Positions 54,140 through 62,503 of a stretch of 64,000 bases of DNA are shown piece by piece (the first letter of the stretch is position 1; each line of letters starts with the position of its first letter). The notes under the pieces are model-generated. The model searched no databases and was not told where the DNA came from. It saw only the letters and a list, made by a program, of their open reading frames with translations. The position numbers and the translations under genes were made by a program. The DNA is from Sphingobacterium tenebrionis (GTDB lineage Bacteria > Bacteroidota > Bacteroidia > Sphingobacteriales > Sphingobacteriaceae). The stretch is taken from positions 1 through 64,000 of the forward strand of contig NZ_JAYLLN010000020.1 in NCBI RefSeq assembly GCF_037126265.1. The letters run 5' to 3'.

Positions 54140-54541
54140 ATGATAGGAATGAAGAAGGAAATTGTCATAGAAGGAGCCTTGATCCACGATAAAACCAGTT
54201 TTTACGCAGAAATCAATAGAAAATTCATGGAGAATGAGAGCTGGCTATTGGCAGAAAGCTTGGATGCTTTTGATGACCTGCTGTATGGTGGGTTTGGAGC
54301 AATCAAGGAAAAGGAAGAAGTGCTTTTGATCTGGAAGAACTTCGAATCGAACAAAAAAGACCTTGGCTATGATTTTACCCTTGATTTCTATAAAAAGAAA
54401 TTGGAGGATCCCGAATCTTTTGATTCCGCTGCCATCCAACAGAAAATTGATGATCTAAAAAATGGTAATGGCCAAACCTATTTTGAAATCATTGAAGAAA
54501 TCATTTCCGAACATCCCAATATCGAGCTGATCAAGGAATAA
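54140..54541 (+). CDS. Barstar-family ribonuclease inhibitor
   Basis: From ATG 54140, 133 residues (TTG at 54131 or ATG at 54149 are alternative starts). It matches barstar: EIVIEGALIHDKTSFYAEINRKF, the acidic inhibitory helix region ESLDAFDDLLYGGFG and EEVLLIWKNFE. Barstar blocks barnase-type RNases. No barnase-like gene is in the window, so either the partner is elsewhere or the protein has another role. It overlaps the end of the convergent next gene by 11 nt. Confidence 0.88.
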   Translation: MIGMKKEIVIEGALIHDKTSFYAEINRKFMENESWLLAESLDAFDDLLYGGFGAIKEKEEVLLIWKNFESNKKDLGYDFTLDFYKKKLEDPESFDSAAIQQKIDDLKNGNGQTYFEIIEEIISEHPNIELIKE

Positions 54542-55541
54542 GATCTACTTTCACGACGTTTCCATTACTTCCTGCCAAATAAATCTGACCATCCTTACTT
54601 ACTTCAATGACATTGAAACTGGCATCAGAAATCTTCTTCCAGTTCATTCCGCCATCAAGGGATAGGTCCGTCCCGGAAGTACCGGTTGCTATTAACGTGT
54701 TTTCATCAATATATTTCACGCAAGATCGATAACCGAAAACAGGTGTAATGGGTTTTTCCCAGGATAATCCTCCGTTTTTGGTCAAAAGGATGTTATTGCT
54801 GTTGTTCTTATCATCCATATAATTTCCGCCGACTACCACACCAACCCGTTGGTTGAGAAAGGCAATGGAAAATATTCCGGTTCCACTTTCCCCAGACCAG
54901 ATCGGTGCATCCTGTACATCCAACCGATTCTGTTTGAGGTTTCGTTTCATCAAACTGGCAACTTTCCCGCCTGTGCCGATATATAACCAATCGTTCAACA
55001 TCTGCATCGATGAACCACTTGCCGCGAATGCTGCTTCGCCTTCTTCGGCAATCAATGGTATTTCATCCGTTACATCCTTCCAGGTCTTGCCTTTATTCTT
55101 GCTTTCCAATAATTGGAATTGCCCTCCAATAGGATCTCCCAATATATATCCATGCTTACCCGTGAATTCCATGTCATCCAAGAAGATGGCAGGGTCATCA
55201 TTACGGTAAACTTCCTTCCAATTTTTACCAGCATCCGTTGTCCTTAGGATGACAGCAGGACTTCCAGCGCTAACCATGACCGCTTCTTTGGCACTGAAAG
55301 CCACAATATCACGAAAATCGAATTTTTCATAGCCTTTTATCTGAGTCCATTGCCAGGTTTTACTGGCAATTAAGTATCTTCCAACTTGTCCGTTGCTGCC
55401 ACTTACCCAGATAGCTTGGTTTTTATAGCTGTCCAAACCTCTAAAACTTGATTGGATGTTTGTTGCCAGATCGGTAAATTCTTGTGACCAGCTTAGGTAG
55501 GGTAGCAGGCAGAAGAAAAGGTAAAGACTGATTTTTTTCAT
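54531..55541 (-). CDS. Exported Ycf48/BNR-like beta-propeller protein
   Basis: 336 residues from ATG 55541 (55547 would add two). A signal peptide ends near LSWSQ, and the mature protein shows repeated blades of the BNR type: ILRTTDAGKNWKEVYRND, LESKNKGKTWKDVTDE, LLTKNGGLSWEKPI, DLSLDGGMNWKKI (S/x-D-G-G-x-x-W motifs). These resemble Ycf48-like and sialidase-type propellers; no catalytic residues are visible. It overlaps the barstar gene tail. Confidence 0.85.
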   Translation of the reverse strand: MKKISLYLFFCLLPYLSWSQEFTDLATNIQSSFRGLDSYKNQAIWVSGSNGQVGRYLIASKTWQWTQIKGYEKFDFRDIVAFSAKEAVMVSAGSPAVILRTTDAGKNWKEVYRNDDPAIFLDDMEFTGKHGYILGDPIGGQFQLLESKNKGKTWKDVTDEIPLIAEEGEAAFAASGSSMQMLNDWLYIGTGGKVASLMKRNLKQNRLDVQDAPIWSGESGTGIFSIAFLNQRVGVVVGGNYMDDKNNSNNILLTKNGGLSWEKPITPVFGYRSCVKYIDENTLIATGTSGTDLSLDGGMNWKKISDASFNVIEVSKDGQIYLAGSNGNVVKVDLIP

Positions 55542-55565
55542 GTGCAAATGATGGATTTGTTTTTA

Positions 55566-56225
55566 TTAGCTTAATTCTTCCATAAGCTTATCAAAGGAAG
55601 CTTGAAGGGTAGCCAATTGTTGTTCCAATTGTTGGACCCGTTCTTCTAATTGGGCATATTTTCCTGTATTAGCTTCGGTTTCCGACGCGGAGCTTTCTTC
55701 ATATGCTTCCTCATCAAATGGCGAAAACAAATGAACAAACCGGGCCTCTTTCTGTCCTGGCTTCTTTGATAGCTGCTGTACATAGGTAGGTTCATCTGTG
55801 CTTAATTTTTGGAGCAGTTCCTGTACTTCCTCTAAGGATTCAAACTCGTACAATCTCCCCGAATTGCTGTTGATTTCACCTCCTGTTAAAGGCCCTCTTA
55901 GGAATAGTAAGCATAAGGCGGCTAACTCTTGGGGTAATAAGGGGAATTGTATAGCCAAGTTATGTTTATACTTCGTCACGCGACTACCTCCACCAACAAC
56001 CGTTGAAATCAATCCTTTTTTTCGCAAACTATCCAAGGTGTTGATGATGGTGCTTTCATCATAATTGACCACAGGTTTGCGGGAAGTTTTTTGGTTACAG
56101 GCCGTCTGCAAGGCATTCAAGGTCATTGGATAATATTCTGGAGTGGTCTTGGATTTCTCTAACAGGGATCCCAATACGCGTACTTCTTCGGATGATAGGT
56201 TGGGTAATGCTTTTATTTCTTCCAT
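55566..56225 (-). CDS. YceH-family protein (DUF480)
   Basis: 219 residues: two winged-helix-like halves as in YceH (LSSEEVRVLGSLLEKSKTTPEYYPMTLNALQTACNQKTSR… and the second around GPLTGGEINSNSGRLYEFESLEEVQELL), then an alanine/glutamine-rich coiled coil (about 190-219). Widely conserved with no settled function; the winged helices suggest DNA or protein binding. Starts upstream of, and same strand as, the BNR propeller gene. Confidence 0.9.
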   Translation of the reverse strand: MEEIKALPNLSSEEVRVLGSLLEKSKTTPEYYPMTLNALQTACNQKTSRKPVVNYDESTIINTLDSLRKKGLISTVVGGGSRVTKYKHNLAIQFPLLPQELAALCLLFLRGPLTGGEINSNSGRLYEFESLEEVQELLQKLSTDEPTYVQQLSKKPGQKEARFVHLFSPFDEEAYEESSASETEANTGKYAQLEERVQQLEQQLATLQASFDKLMEELS

Positions 56226-56308
56226 GGATAATGTTAAAATGGTTCTTCGTTTCGCTAAATATAATGATATTATAAGTGTTTAAAGGTATGTTTTTACAGA
56301 TTAGAAAG

Positions 56309-56342
56309 AAAAAGGCAACCCAGAAAGGATTGCCTTTTACAC
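56309..56342 (-). terminator. Hairpin near the outer-membrane protein gene
   Basis: AAAGGCAA pairs with TTGCCTTT (56311-56318 with 56330-56337); additional CC/GG pairing extends it. On the minus strand a T-rich run follows. Likely ends the gene at 56425. Confidence 0.6.
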
Positions 56343-56424
56343 CTACATGAATAGGTAGATGGGTGTTTTTACTTAGAATAAATGTTTATTTTACCTTTAA
56401 TAAATAGTTGTCATTTGAGCTGGA

Positions 56425-57105
56425 TTAGAACAAATTGATGTTTACAAATCCACCAATGTTATGGTCTTTGATTTTTTGTGGACCATAGAAATCAAAATTA
56501 GCACCAGCACCAAAGGTTACATCTTTGATCGTAATCCCTGCTCTAGCCATGATGTAACTTCTACCGTGCTCGCCAATCCCGGTATCCTGCGTGTATAGGC
56601 CCTGCAATCTGCTGTAGAATTTTAATTTCTCATTGATCATCGGTTTGAATTCGGCCAAGGCCAAAACTTCCATGTTGGCGTTTTTGGTCAAATCGGTCCG
56701 AGGATTGGCAACGATCAACCAATCTCTATTCGCAAAAGTGTACATGATACCTGCTGAAGGACGGATTCCGGTATAAGGAGTCCAGATAAATCCAGATGAA
56801 ATATCCAGTCCTTTAACCAAACTTAAGGTAAGATTACCTTGCATCATGTAATCACGCATGGCTGATGATTTCCAATCGGTCTGAAAATTACTTACGGAAA
56901 AGAATCCCAAACGAGGTACACTCTGGAACTTTTTGTTGACGATCATTTGGTAGGATAGACCACGGCTTCCTGCCATCATTTCTACCGATACAGGTGGATT
57001 CATAACAGGTGCTCCGCCTTGAGCTGCTGGAGGTCCTTGAGCAAAACTTTTGTTGATCCCTAAAAGAACAACGAATAACAATAAATGGATATGAACTGAT
57101 TTCAT
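56425..57105 (-). CDS. Outer-membrane beta-barrel-like protein of unknown function
   Basis: 226 residues: signal peptide (ending FAQG about residue 23), a Pro/Gly-rich linker, then alternating hydrophobic strands (RLGFFSVSNFQTDW, NLTLSLVKGLDISSGF, MYTFANRDWLIVANPR, SYIMARAGITIKDVTFGAGANFDFYG) that end in an aromatic residue (FVNINLF), a sign of outer-membrane barrels. No family recognised. Lies downstream of an AraC regulator on the same strand. Confidence 0.72.
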   Translation of the reverse strand: MKSVHIHLLLFVVLLGINKSFAQGPPAAQGGAPVMNPPVSVEMMAGSRGLSYQMIVNKKFQSVPRLGFFSVSNFQTDWKSSAMRDYMMQGNLTLSLVKGLDISSGFIWTPYTGIRPSAGIMYTFANRDWLIVANPRTDLTKNANMEVLALAEFKPMINEKLKFYSRLQGLYTQDTGIGEHGRSYIMARAGITIKDVTFGAGANFDFYGPQKIKDHNIGGFVNINLF

Positions 57106-57180
57106 GCTTATTAATAAATATTTTACATCGGCAAAATTATGCTGGATTTGATGTAGAATATATTATTTAAGACGCATTAT

Positions 57181-58077
57181 TTAGTACATATCAATCATTT
57201 TACGGTATTGGCTAGGAGTATGGTTGTTGTGTTTTTTAAAGAATTTTCCGAAATGTGCTTGGTCCGTAAAACCGAGTAAGTAGGCTATTTCTGCAAGGGT
57301 AGAAGGGGTTTGTAACAACAGGACTTTTGCCTCTTGAATTTTTAGCTCATTCAATAAGTCGTTGGCTGAGCGGTTACTCAGCATTTTAATGGTTTTGTTG
57401 AGGTGGTTCGGTGTTATATTTAATGCATCAGCATATTGTTTTAAGGTCCAACCGTGCATGATTTTGGTCTTCGCTAAACTCAAAAAGTCCTTGTATAATT
57501 TGTTTCCTTTACTTGGCTTTTGCTGGTTTTCTTCCTTGATCAGCAGGCTGATCTCAGCCAATATACACGCTAAATAAAAGGCTTGTAATCTGGATTGCTC
57601 TGTTTGATTTTTCTTTTCTCTACTGACCTCCCATAGTGATTGTAAGAGCTTATTTACTCTTTGGAAATTGGGCTCAGGAAAATGAAGGTAGGTTGGTAGG
57701 ATCATTTGGTTAAAAAAATCCAATAATAACGGCTGGGTTTGGAGCATTTCATCCGAAAAATGACAATAATACCCTTCGATATCCGCGGTCATAAATTCGG
57801 TATTGGAAGCGGTAAGCCTAGGTACAAAAAGTAGATCAGCTTTTTTAAGTTCATAGCGATGGAGACCTGCCAATCTCGCGGAACTTCCATGCACAATGAA
57901 CATAATATCATGCACTGTTTTTTTGTGCAAGGGCAGGGGAAGTTTAAGATCTACCTTTTCCGAATGGAAGGAATGAATGAAAAAATGATCAATATCCATT
58001 TGAAACCACAATTTATCGGTTGGATTTCCGATAAAGAGCCTTTTGAAATCTACTGGATGAAAGGTGTTTATTTTCAT
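57181..58077 (-). CDS. AraC-family transcription regulator
   Basis: 298 residues. C-terminal AraC helix-turn-helix pair (TLKQYADALNITPNHLNKTIKMLSNRSANDL, then TLAEIAYLLGFTDQAHFGKFFKKHNNHTPSQY) with an N-terminal cupin-like ligand domain. The outer-membrane protein gene 76 nt downstream is the likely target (position only). Confidence 0.92.
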   Translation of the reverse strand: MKINTFHPVDFKRLFIGNPTDKLWFQMDIDHFFIHSFHSEKVDLKLPLPLHKKTVHDIMFIVHGSSARLAGLHRYELKKADLLFVPRLTASNTEFMTADIEGYYCHFSDEMLQTQPLLLDFFNQMILPTYLHFPEPNFQRVNKLLQSLWEVSREKKNQTEQSRLQAFYLACILAEISLLIKEENQQKPSKGNKLYKDFLSLAKTKIMHGWTLKQYADALNITPNHLNKTIKMLSNRSANDLLNELKIQEAKVLLLQTPSTLAEIAYLLGFTDQAHFGKFFKKHNNHTPSQYRKMIDMY

Positions 58078-58273
58078 TTTTTTGTTGGATCTGTACGAAA
58101 AAGTGCTTGAATCTTCGATTATTTAAAGATACAGGATTAATTTCTAACTGTTGCTTTATTAATTACTACCTGCTTCATTATTAATTTCTACATGCTGCAT
58201 TATAATTTTCTACCTACTGCTTTTGAAATTAGGTCAAAAAGAGGTAGTTTCGGAAAACATCAACCTAAAAACC

Positions 58274-59107
58274 ATGATTCTTAAAAGATTTTTTATCCTC
58301 GTTGGGACTGCATTTTGCTTATTTTCTGCCTGTAAAGTAAATCAGAAAATGATTGACAAGCCCTATATCTATCTCCAAAAAGAAAATCGCTCGGATAAAA
58401 AATGGAAATTGGTCTGGGAGGATGATTTTGAAGGCAAAGAGATTGATACCACAAAATGGTCGAGGATTCCAGCTGGGAGTTCGGATTGGAATAGGCATAT
58501 GAGTCAGGAAGATGAGGTTTTCCACTTGGAAAATGGCTATTTACATTTACTTGGGATCAACAATCCTGATACATTAAAGGACCCAAGGCCTTTCATTACT
58601 GGTGGTATTTGGTCTAAAGGGAAATTTGCTTTTCAGTATGGCCGGATCGAAATCCGTGCTAAATTAGGGTCCGCACAAGGGGCCTGGCCAGCCATGTGGA
58701 TGTTGGCGGAGCTGGATAAATATGGAAAATACCCTATGAACGGAGAGATCGATATCATGGAACATTTGAACTTTGATAAGATCATCTATCAAACTACGCA
58801 TTCGCATTATACACTAAACTTAGGACAAAAACAAAATCCTCCGCATGGGGGTACTGCTCCTGTGGATGCAGGGGAATTCAATGTATATGGATTAAGTTGG
58901 TATCCTGATCGGTTGGTGTTCCAATTGAATGGTAAGGACACCTTCATTTATCCTCGAAAAGCAGGTGTCGACAAATCCCAATGGCCTTATGATCAGCCAT
59001 TTTTCATTTTGATTGATCAGCAATTAGGAGGAAATTGGGTGGGGAAAGTAGACCAAAAGCAACTCCCAGTTGCCATGGAAATTGATTGGGTAAAGGTTTA
59101 TCAATAG
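58274..59107 (+). CDS. GH16 family glycoside hydrolase, lipoprotein
   Basis: 277 residues from ATG 58274 (an upstream TTG at 58223 would add a poor leader). Lipoprotein signal (FSAC about residue 18), then the GH16 sandwich with active-site motif NGEIDIMEHL (E-I-D-I-M-E), preceded by WKLVWEDDFEGKEIDTTKWSR and ARAKL/GAWPAMWM. The enzymes cut beta-1,3/1,4-glucans, laminarin or related polymers. The exact polymer cannot be told. Confidence 0.9.
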   Translation: MILKRFFILVGTAFCLFSACKVNQKMIDKPYIYLQKENRSDKKWKLVWEDDFEGKEIDTTKWSRIPAGSSDWNRHMSQEDEVFHLENGYLHLLGINNPDTLKDPRPFITGGIWSKGKFAFQYGRIEIRAKLGSAQGAWPAMWMLAELDKYGKYPMNGEIDIMEHLNFDKIIYQTTHSHYTLNLGQKQNPPHGGTAPVDAGEFNVYGLSWYPDRLVFQLNGKDTFIYPRKAGVDKSQWPYDQPFFILIDQQLGGNWVGKVDQKQLPVAMEIDWVKVYQ

Positions 59108-59202
59108 CAATATGTCATACATATCTTTCCATTTTTGGTCTTAGTGTAGAACTAACACTACATAATCTTAATTAGGCGTATAAACACATACGCAAAATTT
59201 TC

Positions 59203-59229
59203 TTGCTCCATAAATCCTTTTTACATTTG
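59203..59229 (+). promoter_or_regulatory. Candidate promoter of the fimbrillin cluster
   Basis: TTG at 59203-59205 and TACATTTG (TAnnTTTG match) at 59222-59229; spacer 16 nt, shorter than usual. The rest of the 280-nt gap shows nothing else. Confidence 0.4.
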
Positions 59230-59387
59230 TGATGTATAGTAGCGTCAATCACACAGCCAACTATTGTACCACACATCTATTAGAAAAATAAAACGAGTTA
59301 AAAATTAATTACCGTTGATTTTATTAAGTATGTAAAGGATTTACCCATCCCTTAATTTTTCGGCTGTAATTAGAAATCTACCCAAAA

Positions 59388-59549
59388 ATGAAAAAAAAGT
59401 ATAGTTCACCAACGGTCAGCGTCGTGAAGATACACATGGAGGCTGATATTGCTGTAGGATCTGCAAGATTGTATCCTTATAATAATAATGGAGAAATTTA
59501 TGAGGAATGGGAACAGGAAGCAGATGACAATAGAAACATAGATTGGTAA
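59388..59549 (+). CDS. Small conserved protein preceding fimbrillin
   Basis: 53 residues from ATG 59388. After a basic start (MKKKYSSP) comes a beta-like VSVVKIHMEADIAVGSARLYP and an acidic tail EIYEEWEQEADDNRNIDW. Proteins ending in this E-W-E…DDNR-x-DW motif are found before fimbrillin-type genes in Sphingobacteriaceae; the role is unknown. It is not preceded by a signal peptide of normal kind, and it ends 18 nt before the fimbrillin gene. Confidence 0.7.
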   Translation: MKKKYSSPTVSVVKIHMEADIAVGSARLYPYNNNGEIYEEWEQEADDNRNIDW

Positions 59550-59567
59550 TTCTTAAGCGATAATCAA

Positions 59568-61226
59568 ATGAAAAATTTAAAAAATAATTTTAGGAGATTA
59601 AGCTTGAGTTTACCCTTAATCTTAATGCTTTTTGTTGTTGGATGTAGTAAATCTGAGGATAATCCTGCAGTGGTAAAAGATGGTTCTTTAGTCAATATTT
59701 CCATTGATGGTATTTCTTATGAAGAAGACCAAATTGATTTTGAGAAGAAATCGAGTTCTAGAGCAGGTTCATCACCTTCGGGAGTGGTACAAGATACTAC
59801 TTTGGTATTTGACGATTACTCAGTAGATGTTGTGATGGAAAAGGATAACGGACCAATTCAAAAATCTATTGGTGGAGGAACTGTTCAGAGCTCAAATAAT
59901 GGTCTTCGCGCAGCAACTGTAGTCAGGAATAAATTAACTCCAGGTGTTTATTATCGGGTGGTTGTTTATAATTCCAATGGGACTTTTAAAGCCACGAAAG
60001 ATTATGTTTATGGAACTAATCCAGCTAATAATTTTATCGCTTTAGATTCAAAAGTACCTTATACCTTTGTTATTTATTCCATAAATAGTAAAACAAATAA
60101 TTTACCTAATGTAACTTATAAAAACGGTGTTCAGACATTTGCAAATGCACAGTTATTAGATGTAAGTCAGGATTTGATGGTTCAGGTAATTAAAGATAGG
60201 ACTTTAAACGTGGGAGATAATTACTTAGGGGTTATTATGAAACATCGATACAGCATGATTACCACTAAGTTGACTATGGATCCGAAAATGACAGGAACTA
60301 TTAAGGATTTAAAAAATACGACGATAGGTAAAGTTGATGCTAGTGCAACCTTTAATTTTGTAGACGGAACACTTACTTATAAAAATAACCAAAGTACAGA
60401 TGCGATTGTTGTTTTTCCAGATTTATCAGTAGGAATAAGGGAAATAATAAGTTATCCGACTTTATTGATAAACCCGCAAAACTCGGCCAAGACCTTAACT
60501 TTTGGATTAATCACGATAAATGATGAAACTAAAACAGGTTTTAAAATTGAGAATATCAAAATAACACCAGGTTGTAAGTATAATTTGAACTTAAACTTTA
60601 GAACATGTACGCAAGAGGTAAAAATGGCTGATGATGCATTGAACTGGCGATACGAGGTTAACTCAACCTATACAGGTTGTATAGATCCAGTAACTGGGAA
60701 GGAATATAAAAATGGAGAGTTGTTGACAAGATCATTTTCTGCGCCTGCATCTGATTACGGATTCACTTTTGATATTAAATTATTGGATAATGCCATTAAT
60801 ATGAGGGTGAACAATACAAGGATATTTGGTACTTCGGCTTTGGATACCGCACAGATTCAATTTCAAACTTATGATAACACAGCAAATGGTGAAGGTATCA
60901 TTTCTCAGAATATCAGGTTCTTAGATGGTTCAGAATATGGGAAAACGGTAAATGGGGTTGCTGTACCAGATATTTGGAAATTAACAGGTACTGATACAGC
61001 TCCAATTATAAGGATTATGATCAGTAAAACTGGTGAGGTAACGATGTTGGGTAGTAAAACAGATGGAGGACCGTTATTTCCATTAATTCTTAAAGCGGGT
61101 TTACAGTTTAATAAAGTTCCTTGGAATACTACCTCATCTAATACTGTTGTTGTTACTCAAAGGGTATCAAATACTACATTTGTTGTCGGCAGGGGATATG
61201 GACAAAAAAAGATTGCCTGTCCGTAA
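59568..61226 (+). CDS. Fimbrillin-family lipoprotein
   Basis: 552 residues: lipoprotein signal (MLFVVGCSKSE), short linker, N-terminal domain with a beta-rich fold (LVNISIDGISYEEDQIDFEKK, PGVYYRVVVYNSNGTFKATKDYVYG), followed by further domains including KITPGCKYNLNLNFRTC. The pattern fits fimbrillin-like proteins (FimA/Mfa-like, including anchored tip types) of Bacteroidota surface fimbriae. Substrate or binding partner unknown. Preceded by the small conserved protein. Confidence 0.85.
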   Translation: MKNLKNNFRRLSLSLPLILMLFVVGCSKSEDNPAVVKDGSLVNISIDGISYEEDQIDFEKKSSSRAGSSPSGVVQDTTLVFDDYSVDVVMEKDNGPIQKSIGGGTVQSSNNGLRAATVVRNKLTPGVYYRVVVYNSNGTFKATKDYVYGTNPANNFIALDSKVPYTFVIYSINSKTNNLPNVTYKNGVQTFANAQLLDVSQDLMVQVIKDRTLNVGDNYLGVIMKHRYSMITTKLTMDPKMTGTIKDLKNTTIGKVDASATFNFVDGTLTYKNNQSTDAIVVFPDLSVGIREIISYPTLLINPQNSAKTLTFGLITINDETKTGFKIENIKITPGCKYNLNLNFRTCTQEVKMADDALNWRYEVNSTYTGCIDPVTGKEYKNGELLTRSFSAPASDYGFTFDIKLLDNAINMRVNNTRIFGTSALDTAQIQFQTYDNTANGEGIISQNIRFLDGSEYGKTVNGVAVPDIWKLTGTDTAPIIRIMISKTGEVTMLGSKTDGGPLFPLILKAGLQFNKVPWNTTSSNTVVVTQRVSNTTFVVGRGYGQKKIACP

Positions 61227-61264
61227 GTGGATTGAATATAATATTTAGATGGTTTGATAATTTT

Positions 61265-61293
61265 AAGTCGATGTGAAAGCATCGACTTTTTTT
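61265..61293 (+). terminator. Terminator after fimbrillin
   Basis: AAGTCGATG pairs with CATCGACTT around a TGAAAG loop, followed by a T run. Confidence 0.85.
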
Positions 61294-61346
61294 GTTTATT
61301 CTTGCTTCCTCCCTCATCTCGAGTAAGCACGAGGAAGCAGACACAT

Positions 61347-61492
61347 CGTCATTGCGAGGAACGAAGCAATCTTTCTTTTTGGTCATCCTGAGCTTAGTCG
61401 AAGGATCTGTAAGTATGGTTATTTACGAACAGATGGTTCGACTTCGCTCACCATGACATGGATAAAGATTGCTTCGTACCTCGCAATGACGC
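61347..61492. repeat. Mosaic palindromic repeat, copy 4
   Basis: A compact single unit: CGTCATTGCGAGGAACGAAGCAATC at the left, inner arms GGTCATCCTGAGC…TCGAAGGATC and GGTTCGACTTCGCTCACCATGAC, and the right arm GATTGCTTCGTACCTCGCAATGACG. It can fold as one long hairpin with internal mismatches. Confidence 0.88.
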
Positions 61493-61562
61493 GGAGATGT
61501 TGCAAGCCCAGGCCGCCATAGGTCTAAATACTCAATACTAACTACTAAATACTATAAAACTA

Positions 61563-61592
61563 AAAAAGCTCGTCATCCGACGAGCTTTTTTT
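61563..61592 (-). terminator. Terminator downstream of tRNA-Leu and tRNA-Gly
   Basis: AAAGCTCGTC and GACGAGCTTT pair around an ATCC loop, with T runs on both sides. It follows the tRNA pair on the minus strand. Confidence 0.85.
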
Positions 61593-61595
61593 CCG

Positions 61596-61680
61596 TACCT
61601 AGGGCGGGAATCGAACCCGCACTCCTTTAACAGGAACAGGATTTTAAGTCCTGCGTGTCTACCAGTTCCACCACCTAGGC
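61596..61680 (-). tRNA. tRNA-Leu(TAA)
   Basis: An 85-nt class II tRNA on the minus strand: acceptor GCCTAGG/CCTAGGT, discriminator A, long variable arm, anticodon loop CTTAAAA giving TAA, and T arm GGTTCGATTCC. Separated from tRNA-Gly by only 5 nt, so the two form one transcript. Confidence 0.96.
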
Positions 61681-61685
61681 AACTG

Positions 61686-61758
61686 AGCGAAAGACGAGAT
61701 TCGAACTCGCGACCCCAACCTTGGCAAGGTTGTGCTCTACCAACTGAGCTACTTTCGC
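61686..61758 (-). tRNA. tRNA-Gly(GCC)
   Basis: A 73-nt tRNA on the minus strand: acceptor GCGAAAG/CTTTCGC, discriminator T, anticodon loop TTGCCAA giving GCC, and T arm AGTTCGAATCT. First of the two-tRNA unit. Confidence 0.96.
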
Positions 61759-61939
61759 TTGAAGTGTTGCAAATATAGATATTTTCCCATTCCCTCCAAA
61801 AAAAATATGGTATTTATCTGAAAAAATATACCGTTTTAACCCCTTTAAACCTCTAACTGCCTCGTTTTTTATGAGATATCAAATTGTATGAATAATCTAA
61901 AATGATAGAGATTATACAACTTATCATTAGAAACCAAAT

Positions 61940-62449
61940 TTATCCATCTAAATCATCCCGATTCCCTAGCATCCTAAAAATCAGATCTGTTTCATAACCT
62001 TTTCCCATCAAATACCGCACTAATTTGGAACGCTCCTGGTATGATAATTTAGCAATTGGCTTATCAATCTTCTTTTCAATAATCCCAGTTAATTTCGCTT
62101 CATAATCATCCAGATCAATCTCCCTTAGCGCGATCTGGATCAATGGCTTCGAAATGCGTTTAAGTTTCAGCTGTTGAACTATCTTGATCTTTCCCCAACC
62201 CTGCATCCTAAATTTACCCAATACATACGCTTTAGCAAACCGTTCCTCATTCAGGAAATTGCTTTCTATAAGCTTGGAGATGGTCTGTTCCACATCCTCC
62301 ATATGCAGTCCCCAATCGTACAGCTTATCCCTAACTTCCTGTTGAGCACGCTCTTGGTAGGCGCAATAACTTTCAGCTTTTTTCAAGGCTGCCAAAGGCG
62401 TTAATACCTTCTTCTTTTTTGACGCTTCATCCATATTGCAAATCTTCAA
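61940..62449 (-). CDS. recX: RecX-family recombination regulator
   Basis: 169 residues from ATG 62449 (62434 is an alternative start at MDEASKKK). Helical three-repeat RecX architecture: KKAESYCAYQERAQQEVRDKLYDWG, SNFLNEERFAKAYVLGKFRMQGWGKIKIVQQLKLKRIS and a final repeat QERSKLVRYLMGKGYETDLIFRML. RecX limits RecA filament extension. It is divergent from murF and has no recA neighbour here. Confidence 0.9.
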   Translation of the reverse strand: MKICNMDEASKKKKVLTPLAALKKAESYCAYQERAQQEVRDKLYDWGLHMEDVEQTISKLIESNFLNEERFAKAYVLGKFRMQGWGKIKIVQQLKLKRISKPLIQIALREIDLDDYEAKLTGIIEKKIDKPIAKLSYQERSKLVRYLMGKGYETDLIFRMLGNRDDLDG

Positions 62450-62503
62450 AAAATGCTGAACTTAACGAAAAAATGATGAAATTCGTTGCATATTTAATAG
62501 ATA

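Noticed and set aside
58223..58273. TTG start for the GH16 protein
   Set aside because: It would put residues ahead of the lipoprotein signal peptide; ATG 58274 gives a normal signal.
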